Positions 33,872 through 44,100 of a stretch of 64,000 bases of DNA are shown piece by piece. Made by a program: the position numbers and the translations under genes. Below the pieces are notes generated by a model, which was given only the letters and a program-made list of their open reading frames with translations, was not told the DNA's origin and made no database searches. Every line of letters begins with the position of its first letter. Position 1 is the stretch's first letter. This stretch comes from Heliocidaris tuberculata (lineage: Eukaryota; Echinodermata; Echinoidea; Camarodonta; Echinometridae): contig CM046841.1 of assembly GCA_025618425.1 (NCBI GenBank), positions 12,245,144 through 12,309,143 of the forward strand, written 5' to 3'.

Positions 33872-35142
33872 TACGTGTGCGGTGTGGGTAGACCCTAGGT
33901 TTTGGGTCTGTGACTAAATTAGATCTCTTATTATGAGGTATGACTTCACTCAGTCAATATGATGTAATTCATTTTGGGGCCTATGTTGTTGTGGTTGAGG
34001 AAGCCACTCGTTCGTTTACAATTACACGCACACGCTTGCTCTCTATATGAGTGGAAAGAGAGGACACCAATGTCGTGTGACGCAATGAAGCGCTTCTCTT
34101 CTGTGTGCGGAGTGAATGGTGGATTCCTAAACCACGACAATGCTACTTTAGGTCTAGAAGCGGAAGAAATTATTACGTTAGCGTTGTACTCATTTAGACA
34201 AAGTAATTTACCTTAACGTTGATGATCACCTATTATGTAACCTTCTTTACTGCACCGTACTAATCGCTGAGCTCCTCAGAAATCATATCATCTGATACTA
34301 ATATCTCTCTCCGTCCGGCCCGGCGCGGCCCGTTAATTCCGAGGATCCGCTGCTTTTGAATTTTGGATCGCGCGCGCACACATCTATCCGATATTCGCCG
34401 CATGAGGGAGCTATCGTCTATATGCATATCCTATAACGTTCTAATATGTGATCTCTGTCTCTACATATATGCGCATGCCATAACAAACTATCGTTGTGTT
34501 TTCACAACTTCTGCGGTGTTTCTTTCTTCAGACTTTGGGTGGATCGAGGACATCTTAATTTTCAAGAAATCGTCATAAGTAGGCTCGGCCTACACGCGTT
34601 TCAGTGGGATATCGGTGAACTTAATTGTAACTGCTAGTATGTCGGCTTCACTGGCGTACTGGTGAGGGGGGGGGGGGGGCTTAGGGGGATGCAGCCTCTA
34701 AAGTTCCATGACCAACCAATAAAAAAAAAAAAACAACAGCAAACAGACAAACTTTTTAAAAAAGGAGAAGGAAAGAAAGAAAAGGAAGGGAATATAGAGA
34801 ATGAAAGAAAGAAGAAATAAAAAAAGAGAGAAAGAAAGACAGATAAAAAGAAAGGTCACCAAAGGTCACCCCGTACCCCTTAGCTGAAAGATGTATAGTA
34901 CAGTACTCTAATTTCAGTATAGCCTACACTGTCAGGTAAACGTCTAGTTTATATAGAATGTATAAATGGCTGAATTTTTTTTTAGTATAAGTTGCCCTTC
35001 CATTTAAATATGCATCTTGTTTTGTAAACAAATTTCTTATCATAGGAGGGGAACTTTCCTCTTATACCCAATCCACTCCAGCCCCTTTACAATAGGCTCA
35101 CACACAATTTTGAATTATTTTTTAAAAACTGAGGGAGGTACA
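33872..35142. other. Non-coding, with purine tract
   Basis: No gene was supported. CpG-rich text (cggcccggcgcggcccg near 34318) could be regulatory but has no adjacent coding signal. A G run (34668-34679), poly-A and a GAAA-rich purine tract (34740-34850) follow. Confidence 0.4.
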
Positions 35143-35306
35143 CAGGGGCCACTGAGCTTTTTTGAAAGTGGGGGGGGGGCTGATCTGATTTCACTCATTA
35201 ATGACAATTTTCGAGCCTTTTTCCGAGCTACTTTTAACTTGTCTACTCAAAAAAGTGGGGGGGGGGGGGCTGCAGCCCCCCCCCCTCCCCGGTTCCGCGG
35301 CCCATG
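35143..35306. mobile_element. Poly-G element, copy 1
   Basis: It runs from CAGGGGCC to GGCCCATG. It contains gggctgatctgatttcactc, ctactcaaaaaagtggggg and a G run meeting gctgcagccccccc. The same layout occurs at 49230-49397, and part of it near 7305-7345. Confidence 0.75.
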
Positions 35307-38039
35307 GCTAATAATGAGTAAAGGCTACAGCACATTACTCAGTCTCTGAAGACTGTATTCTAGAAAGCAAACTTTCACTATTCAAAAAAAAAAAAAAAAA
35401 AAAAATCCTCTCAATCAGTAGCTTAATTTGCTCATTCCTTGAATACACTTAAACTTGAAATTAAAGAAAAATCTATAAACAGGTATTCTATGTAGAGAGG
35501 GAAAGGAATCGTCCCTCGAAATTGAAGGTAGAAAAAATATTAACGATAAGAAAGAGGGAGAAAAAAAGAGAAAAGATTGGATTATTAAGCTCAGACTTTG
35601 ATCATTAATTATGTGCATAAAAGTGGTATGTACATAATGCAAACTTTTGAATTATAAAACTTAATATTTTCTGGCTAGACGGTCGCTACGCGAGTGCAAC
35701 ATTTTTATGGTACAGCAAAAATGCAAAGTTTTCTTATTTGTGGGAGTATGTATTGCATTCCTTGCGCTTCAGAAAATACTTCAGTTCTTGCTGGCTCAGC
35801 CCTAGCCTAGCCCTCAATTTTTTAAAATTTATTTTTGCTCTTTACGCCACTGGTCGGATTCAAGAAACGTTGATAGGATATTTCGTTTTTGTTTTTGTTT
35901 TTGGAAAGACCAATATATGCCCGGCCTATGGGTCACAAGTTACAAAATTGATTACGATCTCCCAGGGGCGGATCCGGGGGGGGGGGAGGCTTTCATCGCA
36001 AAAAAAAAAAAAAAAAAAAAAAAGAGTTTTGGCGTAAAAAGACAAAAAAAGACACCCCAAAATGCGGAAGACCTTTTTTTTTTTTTTTATTTGTGTTGCT
36101 TGTCAGAAAATTTTCAGGATATCAGGCCCCCTCCCTCACATAATCCTGGATCTGGCAATGCGAGACTTCTCCCCATCAGCATAGTAGAAATTATAACAAA
36201 GAAAGATTGGAAGAAGAAAGAAACACCAAATGAAGGGGATCGAATATTTATGTTATGAATTTTCGACCTCGACCTTTGTATCAAGGGGGGGGGGGGGGGC
36301 GAATCACGTAGCCTACCATGTATGGGGAAAGCAGGGCCGGTTGTATGTGCCTGCCCTCCACCTCACCTGAATCCGGCATTGAACCTAAGCAGGGTATTGG
36401 GGCAGAGGGATCGTTACTGTCAGCCCCCCCCCCCCCCATACACACACGCGCGCTTATAGTTCAAGTAAGGGCAAAACACTGTACAGTGTATTTCTTTTGA
36501 AGGGTATTGCAAATATCTTAGTCCCCATTATTTGTTTTTTTTTTAATTCAACGAACTTCTTTTCATAGATGATTTAGTTATTACAGTATGTTCTAAATCA
36601 TGTGCTATTCATTTATATTTAATGCTAATGTAAGTTAACAGGGGATGGGGTATAGCACTGATCATTATAATCAGTAACAGCTAGCTATTCTGTCTCTTTC
36701 TTTCCGTTATGCCCCCAGCCCCTCTATATATTCGTGTATACATCCCGCAATTTTGTTTTCTAGATTCTCCTTTACCCCCCCCCAAAAAAAAAAATAAAAT
36801 AAATAAAATAAAAAATAAAAAAAATAAAAAATAAAAAAATAAAAAAAATGATAATACTGCACCCAATACCCAACCCACTGGAAAAATCAAACCTACTGAT
36901 TAATTTTTAATTTGTTCTGTTTAGTTTTTTTGTGCTGTGTTTTTTGTGTTGTTTATTTTTTTTTTTTTTTGTATATTTCTGAAGTTTTTTTGGTTTTTTT
37001 TTGTGAGTGGGAGTCATTTTACCGTTGTTACGATAATTGTATTCTTTCTCATATTCAAGAACGAGCAAAAAAATAAAAAATAAATAAAATAAAATAAAAA
37101 AGTCTGCTGTAACAATTGCTTCTGTTTCATAATTAGGCCTATGCCTTCACTTTGAATCCCCAAATTTAGTTGTGAAGTTGCATGAGGTCGCATTGTGATT
37201 TGTGACCGATCATAAATACAATAGAAGTATAATCATGATGGTTATTTTGAGGCGCTCTGTGAAAGAACTATCAAATAAAGTCGCACAGATCATTTTGTTT
37301 TTATCTTGAACATTATTTATTTATTATTTTTTTATCTCAAACAAATTAGATATAGCTTTGTTATATAGGGGAAAGTCAAGACACTTCACATAGAGTTGCT
37401 CAACTTATTTACGAGGGGGAAAATGATATTGTGTTTCTGCAAGCGTGGGGAGGGGGGCGGGGTTAATTATCGTCGTAGAATGTATTGGCCTGCATTGTAT
37501 GTCCTTTCCATACATATGGTTCACTTTGATAATGAATGACAGGGGCGTCGATAGAACATTTTGAATGGGGGTGAGACACCCAAATTTGCCGACAAAAATA
37601 CTGCAACCTAATCTGCCCCCACATATATATAATAATAAAAAAAGAAAATCGCAAATGTAGAAATCTTGATTATACGGGCCCATTTTCGTAAGGGGACGGG
37701 AGATGCCTTTTGCCCTATTAAATATTAACTTTCCAATTTATAATTTAAAAAAAAAAGAACTTTTCGTAGTGGAAATGTACAGAAGTTACAAACAGAAGTT
37801 ATATAACTATCATGGAACCTCGCTGCCCAACTATATATGTGGATATTCTGGCATCTCGATCGCTGCCCGAATATAAATTGGTTATGGTGGTAGTTGCCCG
37901 GATATCGGAACTTTGAAAATCATCGGGGGGAGGGGGAGGGGGGAGGCGGGGTGTGACACCCCTACACCCTTATCTAGCGACACCCCTGATGAATAATATC
38001 ATAGATTGATTCTGCATTATTATCCACAATTTGGATAAT
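35307..38039. other. Non-coding, low-complexity-rich stretch
   Basis: No gene was recognised. It includes A runs (35383-35405, 36000-36023), ggggcggatccggggggg at 35965, T runs, G or C runs near 36284, 36426 and 37925, and AAAT-type simple repeats near 36785-36850 and 37065-37100. Frames here are simple-sequence artefacts. Confidence 0.5.
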
Positions 38040-38523
38040 AAAATTGAGAAAAAAATTCATCGGGAAGGGGATGTAGCACGCCCCTAAACTTTGCTGCCCC
38101 AAAAGCTTGCAAGGTATTTGTGTACCAGTAATTAGCACATGAACGGTAGATTTCAGCATGGCAGCCACATACCCCTCTATTATGTCTTGTCAAACGGGTG
38201 CAGATGGACAATGGGTGTGTTTATTATAATCCTGACAATAATAGTTTGACGACTTTTTGAGAAAGTAATACAATTTTCAGAATTTGATAACTTATTATTG
38301 AAATGATCATTTGACACCAAATTGCACCCTAAGAAAGTTACAATACTCAAAATCGTACTATTTATATCGGATCCGAAATGAATGACACACTTTGGATTTA
38401 TTAAGGTTGTAATGTCTAAATATGTTTTTTTCTTCTCTACATCCAGAGCATTTTGGGCAGCAAAGCTTGGTTTAGGGACACTTTGGTGTTTTTTTTTTGT
38501 TTTTTTTTCAAGGGCGTGTTACA

Positions 38524-38716
38524 TCGGTGACACGACATATGCTCCTGCGACATTTGGTCCACCATCCATATCTCGAAAGGTCACTGAGGTTAAGGTCAAG
38601 GTCATGATTTGTTTTTTTTGTTCAGGACAATGTGAAGATATTAGGGTTAGGGTTAGGGTTAGGTTTAGGTTTAGGATTACCATGGCAAATTAGACCGGAG
38701 AAATTGTCATGGAACC
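38524..38716. mobile_element. 193-bp nested insertion with TTAGGG-like core
   Basis: The direct repeat GTTACA lies at 38518-38523 and 38717-38722. Copy 1 of the host element reads through this point without the insert, so the boundaries are well fixed. The insert carries ttagggttagggttagggtt followed by aggtttaggtttagg (38640-38675). The ends are not inverted repeats and there is no poly-A, so the class is unclear. Confidence 0.75.
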
Positions 38717-38847
38717 GTTACATTCACTTCCCGATGGAATTTTTATCTCAGTTTTTATATTTTTGTAATCGGTATAGCCATATAGCTCTTCCTTCTGACA
38801 AAATTTGGAAAATGTTACCCCAATTTTTAGGGGCCATAATGTCTGAA

Positions 38848-39415
38848 CGGGGGGGGGGGGGGTGGCACTCAGTAGGCCTATATAGTGTGCGGTGGTATAT
38901 GTGCCGCAGAGAAGACCCCCATTTATTTTTACACTCAATTTCCGTTCCGAAAAGCATACCATTTTTTATTGTTGAGAAAAGGAAGAGAGAAAAACGTTTT
39001 AAAGCACCGCTTTTTTTTCATTACGGTTGTTCCTACCACTTCTATTTCCCCCTTGAAAATTAAACTAGTTCCACTAAGTGCATGCAGTCCCCCCCCCCCC
39101 AAAAAAAATAAATAAATAGAAAATAAATTAAAATAAATAGATAAATAAATAAATAAATAAAAAATAAATAATAATAATTTTTAAAAAAATAATAAAAAAA
39201 AAAATAAACAAGCAAGCAAACAAACAAACAAAAACAACAAACAAACAATAGTTCCGATGATACAATAACATCCAGTTCCGTAGGCCTACATACGTAGCAT
39301 CAGTATTGTAATCCAGTTCCAAAGACCCCCTTTTCCCAAAATTTCATGATACGCTAGTTCAGAAGCCCCCTTTTTTAATCTTGCCAGTATCACATAGGCC
39401 TATCTACCACCGTAC
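38848..39415. repeat. Second insertion, with G/C runs and AAAT repeats
   Basis: Foreign to the foldback element. It starts with a G run after gtctgaac, includes agtgtgcggtgg (shared with the ends of the element at 865-1070), a C run (39088-39097) and a long (AAAT)n/(AAAC)n stretch (39100-39245). The exact borders are uncertain. Confidence 0.5.
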
Positions 39416-39663
39416 GGAAAATGTCATTTTTTGTGTTTTGGTGATGTAAACAGTCATACAACTTCCTTTTGACAATGTTTGTTGCATAGCCTATATGTTA
39501 AATGGGTTGAAATCGACTCGACTTTTTGGGTGCCCTATATGGTGCCAAACACAGCGGTTATGCCTTTAGGCCGGCTGACAGCATTTTTGTAAATGACATG
39601 AATGGTCTAACTTTAAGGGGTCAATTCTTTTAATGTAAAATAGGGTGACTATTTCAGGACAGC

Positions 39664-40360
39664 CCCCCCCCCCCCCCCCCCCCCCCCGCATGAAAGAAAG
39701 AGAGAGAGAGAGAAAAAAAGTCAGCTGACATATCCTAGTTAGTTTACACCTAAAACTTAACTGAATGAAAGTGATGATTAATCTGTAGAACGTTCATTAA
39801 CGAAATGTAGGCTTCTAGATAGGTACCATGCCTGGCTATGGGTTGTAAATTTGTCAATATGGAGGACCGTATATGAGCCATGGTGGTACTGCTACAAGCA
39901 ATTACGAGCAGGGAGGTGGAAGAGATCAAAAGAGGAGGAGAACACTCTCTCTTCGGTCTTCCACCTCCCTGGTAAGATACGAGCATAGGCTGGGAGCTGA
40001 AATTCGAGAGCCCATGCATACGCGCGCACCGGCGCGGCCGGACCGACCAACGTACCGTACCGAACCTTAACCGTATAGTGCATGCTGCGCTGCAAATACA
40101 AAAATTAATACGGTATCTACCAAGGTCAAGGACTCGAGGAGTGCAGTGCTATGATGTACATTTGTATTTTGTAAACATGTACCGACTGTATGATGATGAT
40201 CAGGATGCAAGCCATGGACATGATGGAGGAGCGGGTGGAGGAGGAGATCGAGCAGGCGAAAGTCAAATTCAAACTCGAAGCCAATTTGACAAAGCCAAAG
40301 GCCATGAAGGCGGTGGACATTTGGTGGATGATTTGGTACGTAAACTCTACTAATAGTAGT
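39664..40360 (+). other. Spacer with CpG-rich block and a possible exon
   Basis: After a C run at 39662-39687 and (GA)n, a CpG-rich block at about 40015-40065 (acgcgcgcaccggcgcggcc) resembles an animal promoter or 5' UTR. Downstream, ATG at 40214 in good context (aagccATGGac) opens a frame that reads MDMMEERVEEEIEQAKVK and reaches a possible donor, ttg|GTACGT, at 40335/40336. A second frame is also open, so this is weak. If it is real, the BEL/Pao element sits in its first intron, in sense orientation. I do not recognise the protein. Confidence 0.25.
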
Positions 40361-41002
40361 TGTTACTGCAGTGATGCAGAAATGATATGATTACTTATTG
40401 TTACGCAATAATGATTGTTCAATTTATGAAGACGCGCCACAGTCTTGATTGCGTAATATTAATAAGCGCGCGTAATTTCTGATTTGTTTTTAAAAAATTA
40501 CTTTCCTTTTTTAACGTTAGTTTTAGGTTTTCATTTTCTTTCGATGTAAACGTGATTTTATCGAAATCTGTGTTTGGACGGATAACAAGTTGTTTTTACA
40601 TGCCGACTAGAAGTCTTTGAACCCAATTCAAGCACCAAAATAGTAAGTAGAATAATTCAACTCAATCACTTCATATTGTACTGCATGTTTTGATTTATTA
40701 TTGATTGATTAAGCATCAAATTATAATATTAGACACTATGATCCTCGTATGTAGAATCAATGTTTAAATGTTCCATGTATTTCGTTTCTTACTTTATTGT
40801 TACAGATTGTCATCTCACTCCGTAGTTCGTACTCACTCCGTAGTTCGTACTCACTCCGTAGTTCGTACTCACTCCGTAGTCTGTACTTACTACGTATATC
40901 GTATTCCTGATCATTCCTTATGTAGAATCTATGTTGATTCATGTTAATAAAAGTTATTAACACGCATTTACAAGTACAATCCGAGTGTGAATGATGATTT
41001 CA
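40361..41002 (+). repeat. 5' LTR of the BEL/Pao element
   Basis: It starts TGTTACTGCAG and ends TTTCA immediately before a TGG, the canonical TG..CA form. Near its 3' part is an 18-bp minisatellite of four units (tcactccgtagttcgtac) at 40815-40886. AATAAA at 40946-40951 is the likely polyadenylation signal of the R region. The start is fixed by the identical start of the 3' LTR at 47218. Confidence 0.9.
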
Positions 41003-41020
41003 TGGTGACACGAAACTCCT
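41003..41020 (+). other. Primer-binding site
   Basis: TGGTGACACGAAACTCCT begins directly after the LTR CA. TGG is the complement of the CCA end of a tRNA. I could not assign the tRNA. Confidence 0.7.
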
Positions 41021-41116
41021 CTAAGTTGAGGCAGCCACAATGACAATTATTTTGTAAATTCAACTTAACGTCTGTCCCGTCCGTCATAAAAGTAACGCAG
41101 TAAGTTCCGCATAAAA

Positions 41117-44100
41117 ATGGAATCCTCGACGAAGATGTCAGGACCCGCCGCTCCGAGTGTGAAGAGCAGAGTGAGTTCAAAGTCAATCCGAAGTGAAAGA
41201 ATGAAAATCAACATCCAACGAGCAGCTACACAATCTGATAGAAAGTTTGAAGAAGAGGAAGAGTTACTCGAATTAGAGATGCGAAGAAGGAAACGAGAAT
41301 TGATGAAACAGAAGGAAGAAGCTCGCTTGAAGGCACAGGAAAAAATAATCGAGGAGTTCGAGAGTGACTGCTCGAGTGAAAATCGTCTGGAAATTGACGA
41401 AGAAATCAAAGAAGAAGGGCTGAATAGATTCTTCCAATCACAAGGTGGAAAAGAAGCACCTCCAACACTCCAACCTGACGAGCCGCCAGTGATGATCAAC
41501 TCAAGTCCCCTAGCTGCAAGTAATGATTGGAATAAAATAGCAGCATCGCTGGAAGCATGCATGGCTCAACTGACCAAAGTAAACATGCAACAAATACTTA
41601 GTGCCCAGCAGTCCGCAGCCTTAAACCAGTTGCCGAAGGTTGAAGTTCCAATCTTCTCCGGTGATCCACTCCAGTATCCCATATGGCGAAATGCGTTCGA
41701 TACGCTGGTAGACTCCAAACCGCTCGATTGCTCCACGAAGTTGAACTTTCTTGTTAGCTTCGTAACTGGACCGATAAAGGAAATAGTTGAACATTATCAG
41801 CTACTCAATGCCACTGATGGATACCAGAATGCACGTGAAGCTCTTGCTGAGAGATATGGGAGCCCAAGTAGCGTCAGTGTAGCGTTCATGGAAAGACTTG
41901 GCTCATGGCGAAAGATTGGAAATCGAGACGCCAAAGGTATGAGGGACTTTTCTGACTTCCTTCACAAGATTGTAGCAGCGAAGAGAACCATCCGAAGTCT
42001 GGGAATCTTAGACTATCCGCAGGAAAACGTGAAGCTCGTTGAAAAGTTGCCAAACTACATGGAAAACAAATGGAGAGATGAAATCCAAAGATGGCGAGAA
42101 AGGTATGGCCCGGAAAGCTACCCTCCATTTGAAAAGTTCGCACACTTTGTGAACAATGCAGCAAGCCTGGCAACAATTCCAGAGTTGGAATCTCTGCGAG
42201 AGACACCCAAGAGTACAGCTCCAATGGCCAGACACCAAGGTACCGGAAGTACAAAAGCACGAACATTCAGTACAAGTGGCAAATCTGAATCGCAAGGTAA
42301 AAATGGAAACCCAACCCGTACCAAGCATGGAGTGTACTCGGAATGCCCATTCTGCAAGGGAGACCACAACATCGACGAATGTAACCATTTCAAACGTAAG
42401 CCTATGAATGAAAGGAAATCATTCTTCTTTCAGCGCACGTTGTGCCTGGGATGTGGCATGACTGACCTTCATCAAATCAAAGACTGTCAAGATAGAAAGA
42501 CCTGTAAAGAATGCGAAGGTAAGCATCTCACTTGTCTTCATTACCCTAAGAGGGCAACTGCAGCCAGAGACGAAGGAACTGCCCGATGTACAACAGTATG
42601 CTCCCTTCCAGATCAAAACGGCCGAGAACATTGTATGATCGTTCCAGTTTGGGTGAGACATACAGAAAAACCAAGTGATGGGTGCCTTGTGTATGCAGTG
42701 CTTGATGACCAATCAAATGTCAGCTTCATGTCGGAGAAACTGCGTGACAAACTCAAGGTAGAAGGAACTACAACCAATCTGCAGTTAACTACAATGCATG
42801 GGAGTTCCAACGTTGAAAGTAAGAAAATCAGAGGTCTGGAGATACTAGACTACCACAAGGAACATGTAATCCAACTTCCAGTGACCTTCTCAAGAGAGGA
42901 AATACCAGCCAGTAGGTCACAGATACCCAAGAAGGAGGTGGTGAATCATTGGCCTCACCTGCGTCAAGTTGCGGATGAAATGATGCCATATGATCAAACC
43001 ATAGATGTATCACTCCTGATCGGAAACGACTGCCCACGAGCTATCCGGCCCCGACAAGTAGTCACCGGAGGGGAAGATGACCCCTATGCTCAGAAATCTC
43101 TCCTAGGATGGGGAATTATCGGAAAAGTCTGCCTGACATCTGAAAGTTCGGATGCTGTTGTGTGCCACAAAACTGCAAGTCGTGAAAGCGTGAAGTTCGC
43201 GATCCCGACTTCGGTGAAGGAAGTCCTCTGTCCGCAGAAAGTCATAGCGACTCTCGAAAAAGACTTTGCTGATGAAAACAAGGGAGGGCAGTCTCTCTCA
43301 GTGGAAGACCAGAAGTTCTTACACATCATGGAAAAGGGAATCAAGAAGAGGCTTGATGGACACTATGAGATGCCTCTACCCTTCAAGTCACGTGACGCCT
43401 CTCTTCCGTTCAACCGCCAAGTAGCAGAAAAAAGATGGAATCAACTCAATGCCAGATTCCGGAGAAACCCACAGTTCAAAGAGGACTACAGAACGTTCAT
43501 GGCAGATGTCATATCTACATGTGCTGAGAGAGCACCATCTACTTTCACACCAGGGAAAGTCAACTATGTTCCCCATACGGGTGTCTATCATCCACAAAAA
43601 CCTGGAAAGATCCGTGTGGTCTTCGACTGCTCAGCCAAGTGTGAAGGTGTATCACTCAATGATCAACTCCTGCAAGGACCCGATTTGACGAATGGTCTGC
43701 TTGGTGTACTATGCAGATTCAGACAGGAAGACGTCGCATTCATGGCTGATATCAAGGGAATGTTCCATCAGTTCTATGTCTGTGAAGAAGATCGGGATAT
43801 GCTCCGTTTCCTGTGGTGGGAGGATGGTGACCCAAACAAGGATGTTGTCGAATACAGAATGATGGTACACCTCTTTGGAGCCACAAGTTCACCAGGATGT
43901 GCAAATTTTGGCTTCAAGAGAGCAGCAGATGATGGCGAAGTCGACTTCGGATCTGAAGCAGCGTCTTTTATCCGAGAAGACTTCTATGTAGACGATGGAA
44001 TCAAGTCAGTCTCAACAAGCGAAGAAGCAGTCTCTCTCCTGAAAGCTAGCCAAGGGATATGCGAAAAGGCTGGTTTGCGACTTCACAAGTTGATGTCAAA

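Larger units (their letters stand above)
38040..39663. mobile_element. Large foldback element, copy 3, interrupted
   Basis: It shares with copies 1 and 2 the blocks tgcagatggacaatggg, aagaaagttacaatactcaa, ccagagcattttg, cacttcccgatggaa and gggttgaaatcgactcgact, ending gtgactatttcaggacag. It is split by a 193-bp insertion at 38524-38716 and by a second insertion at about 38848-39415. The left end is missing. Confidence 0.8.
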
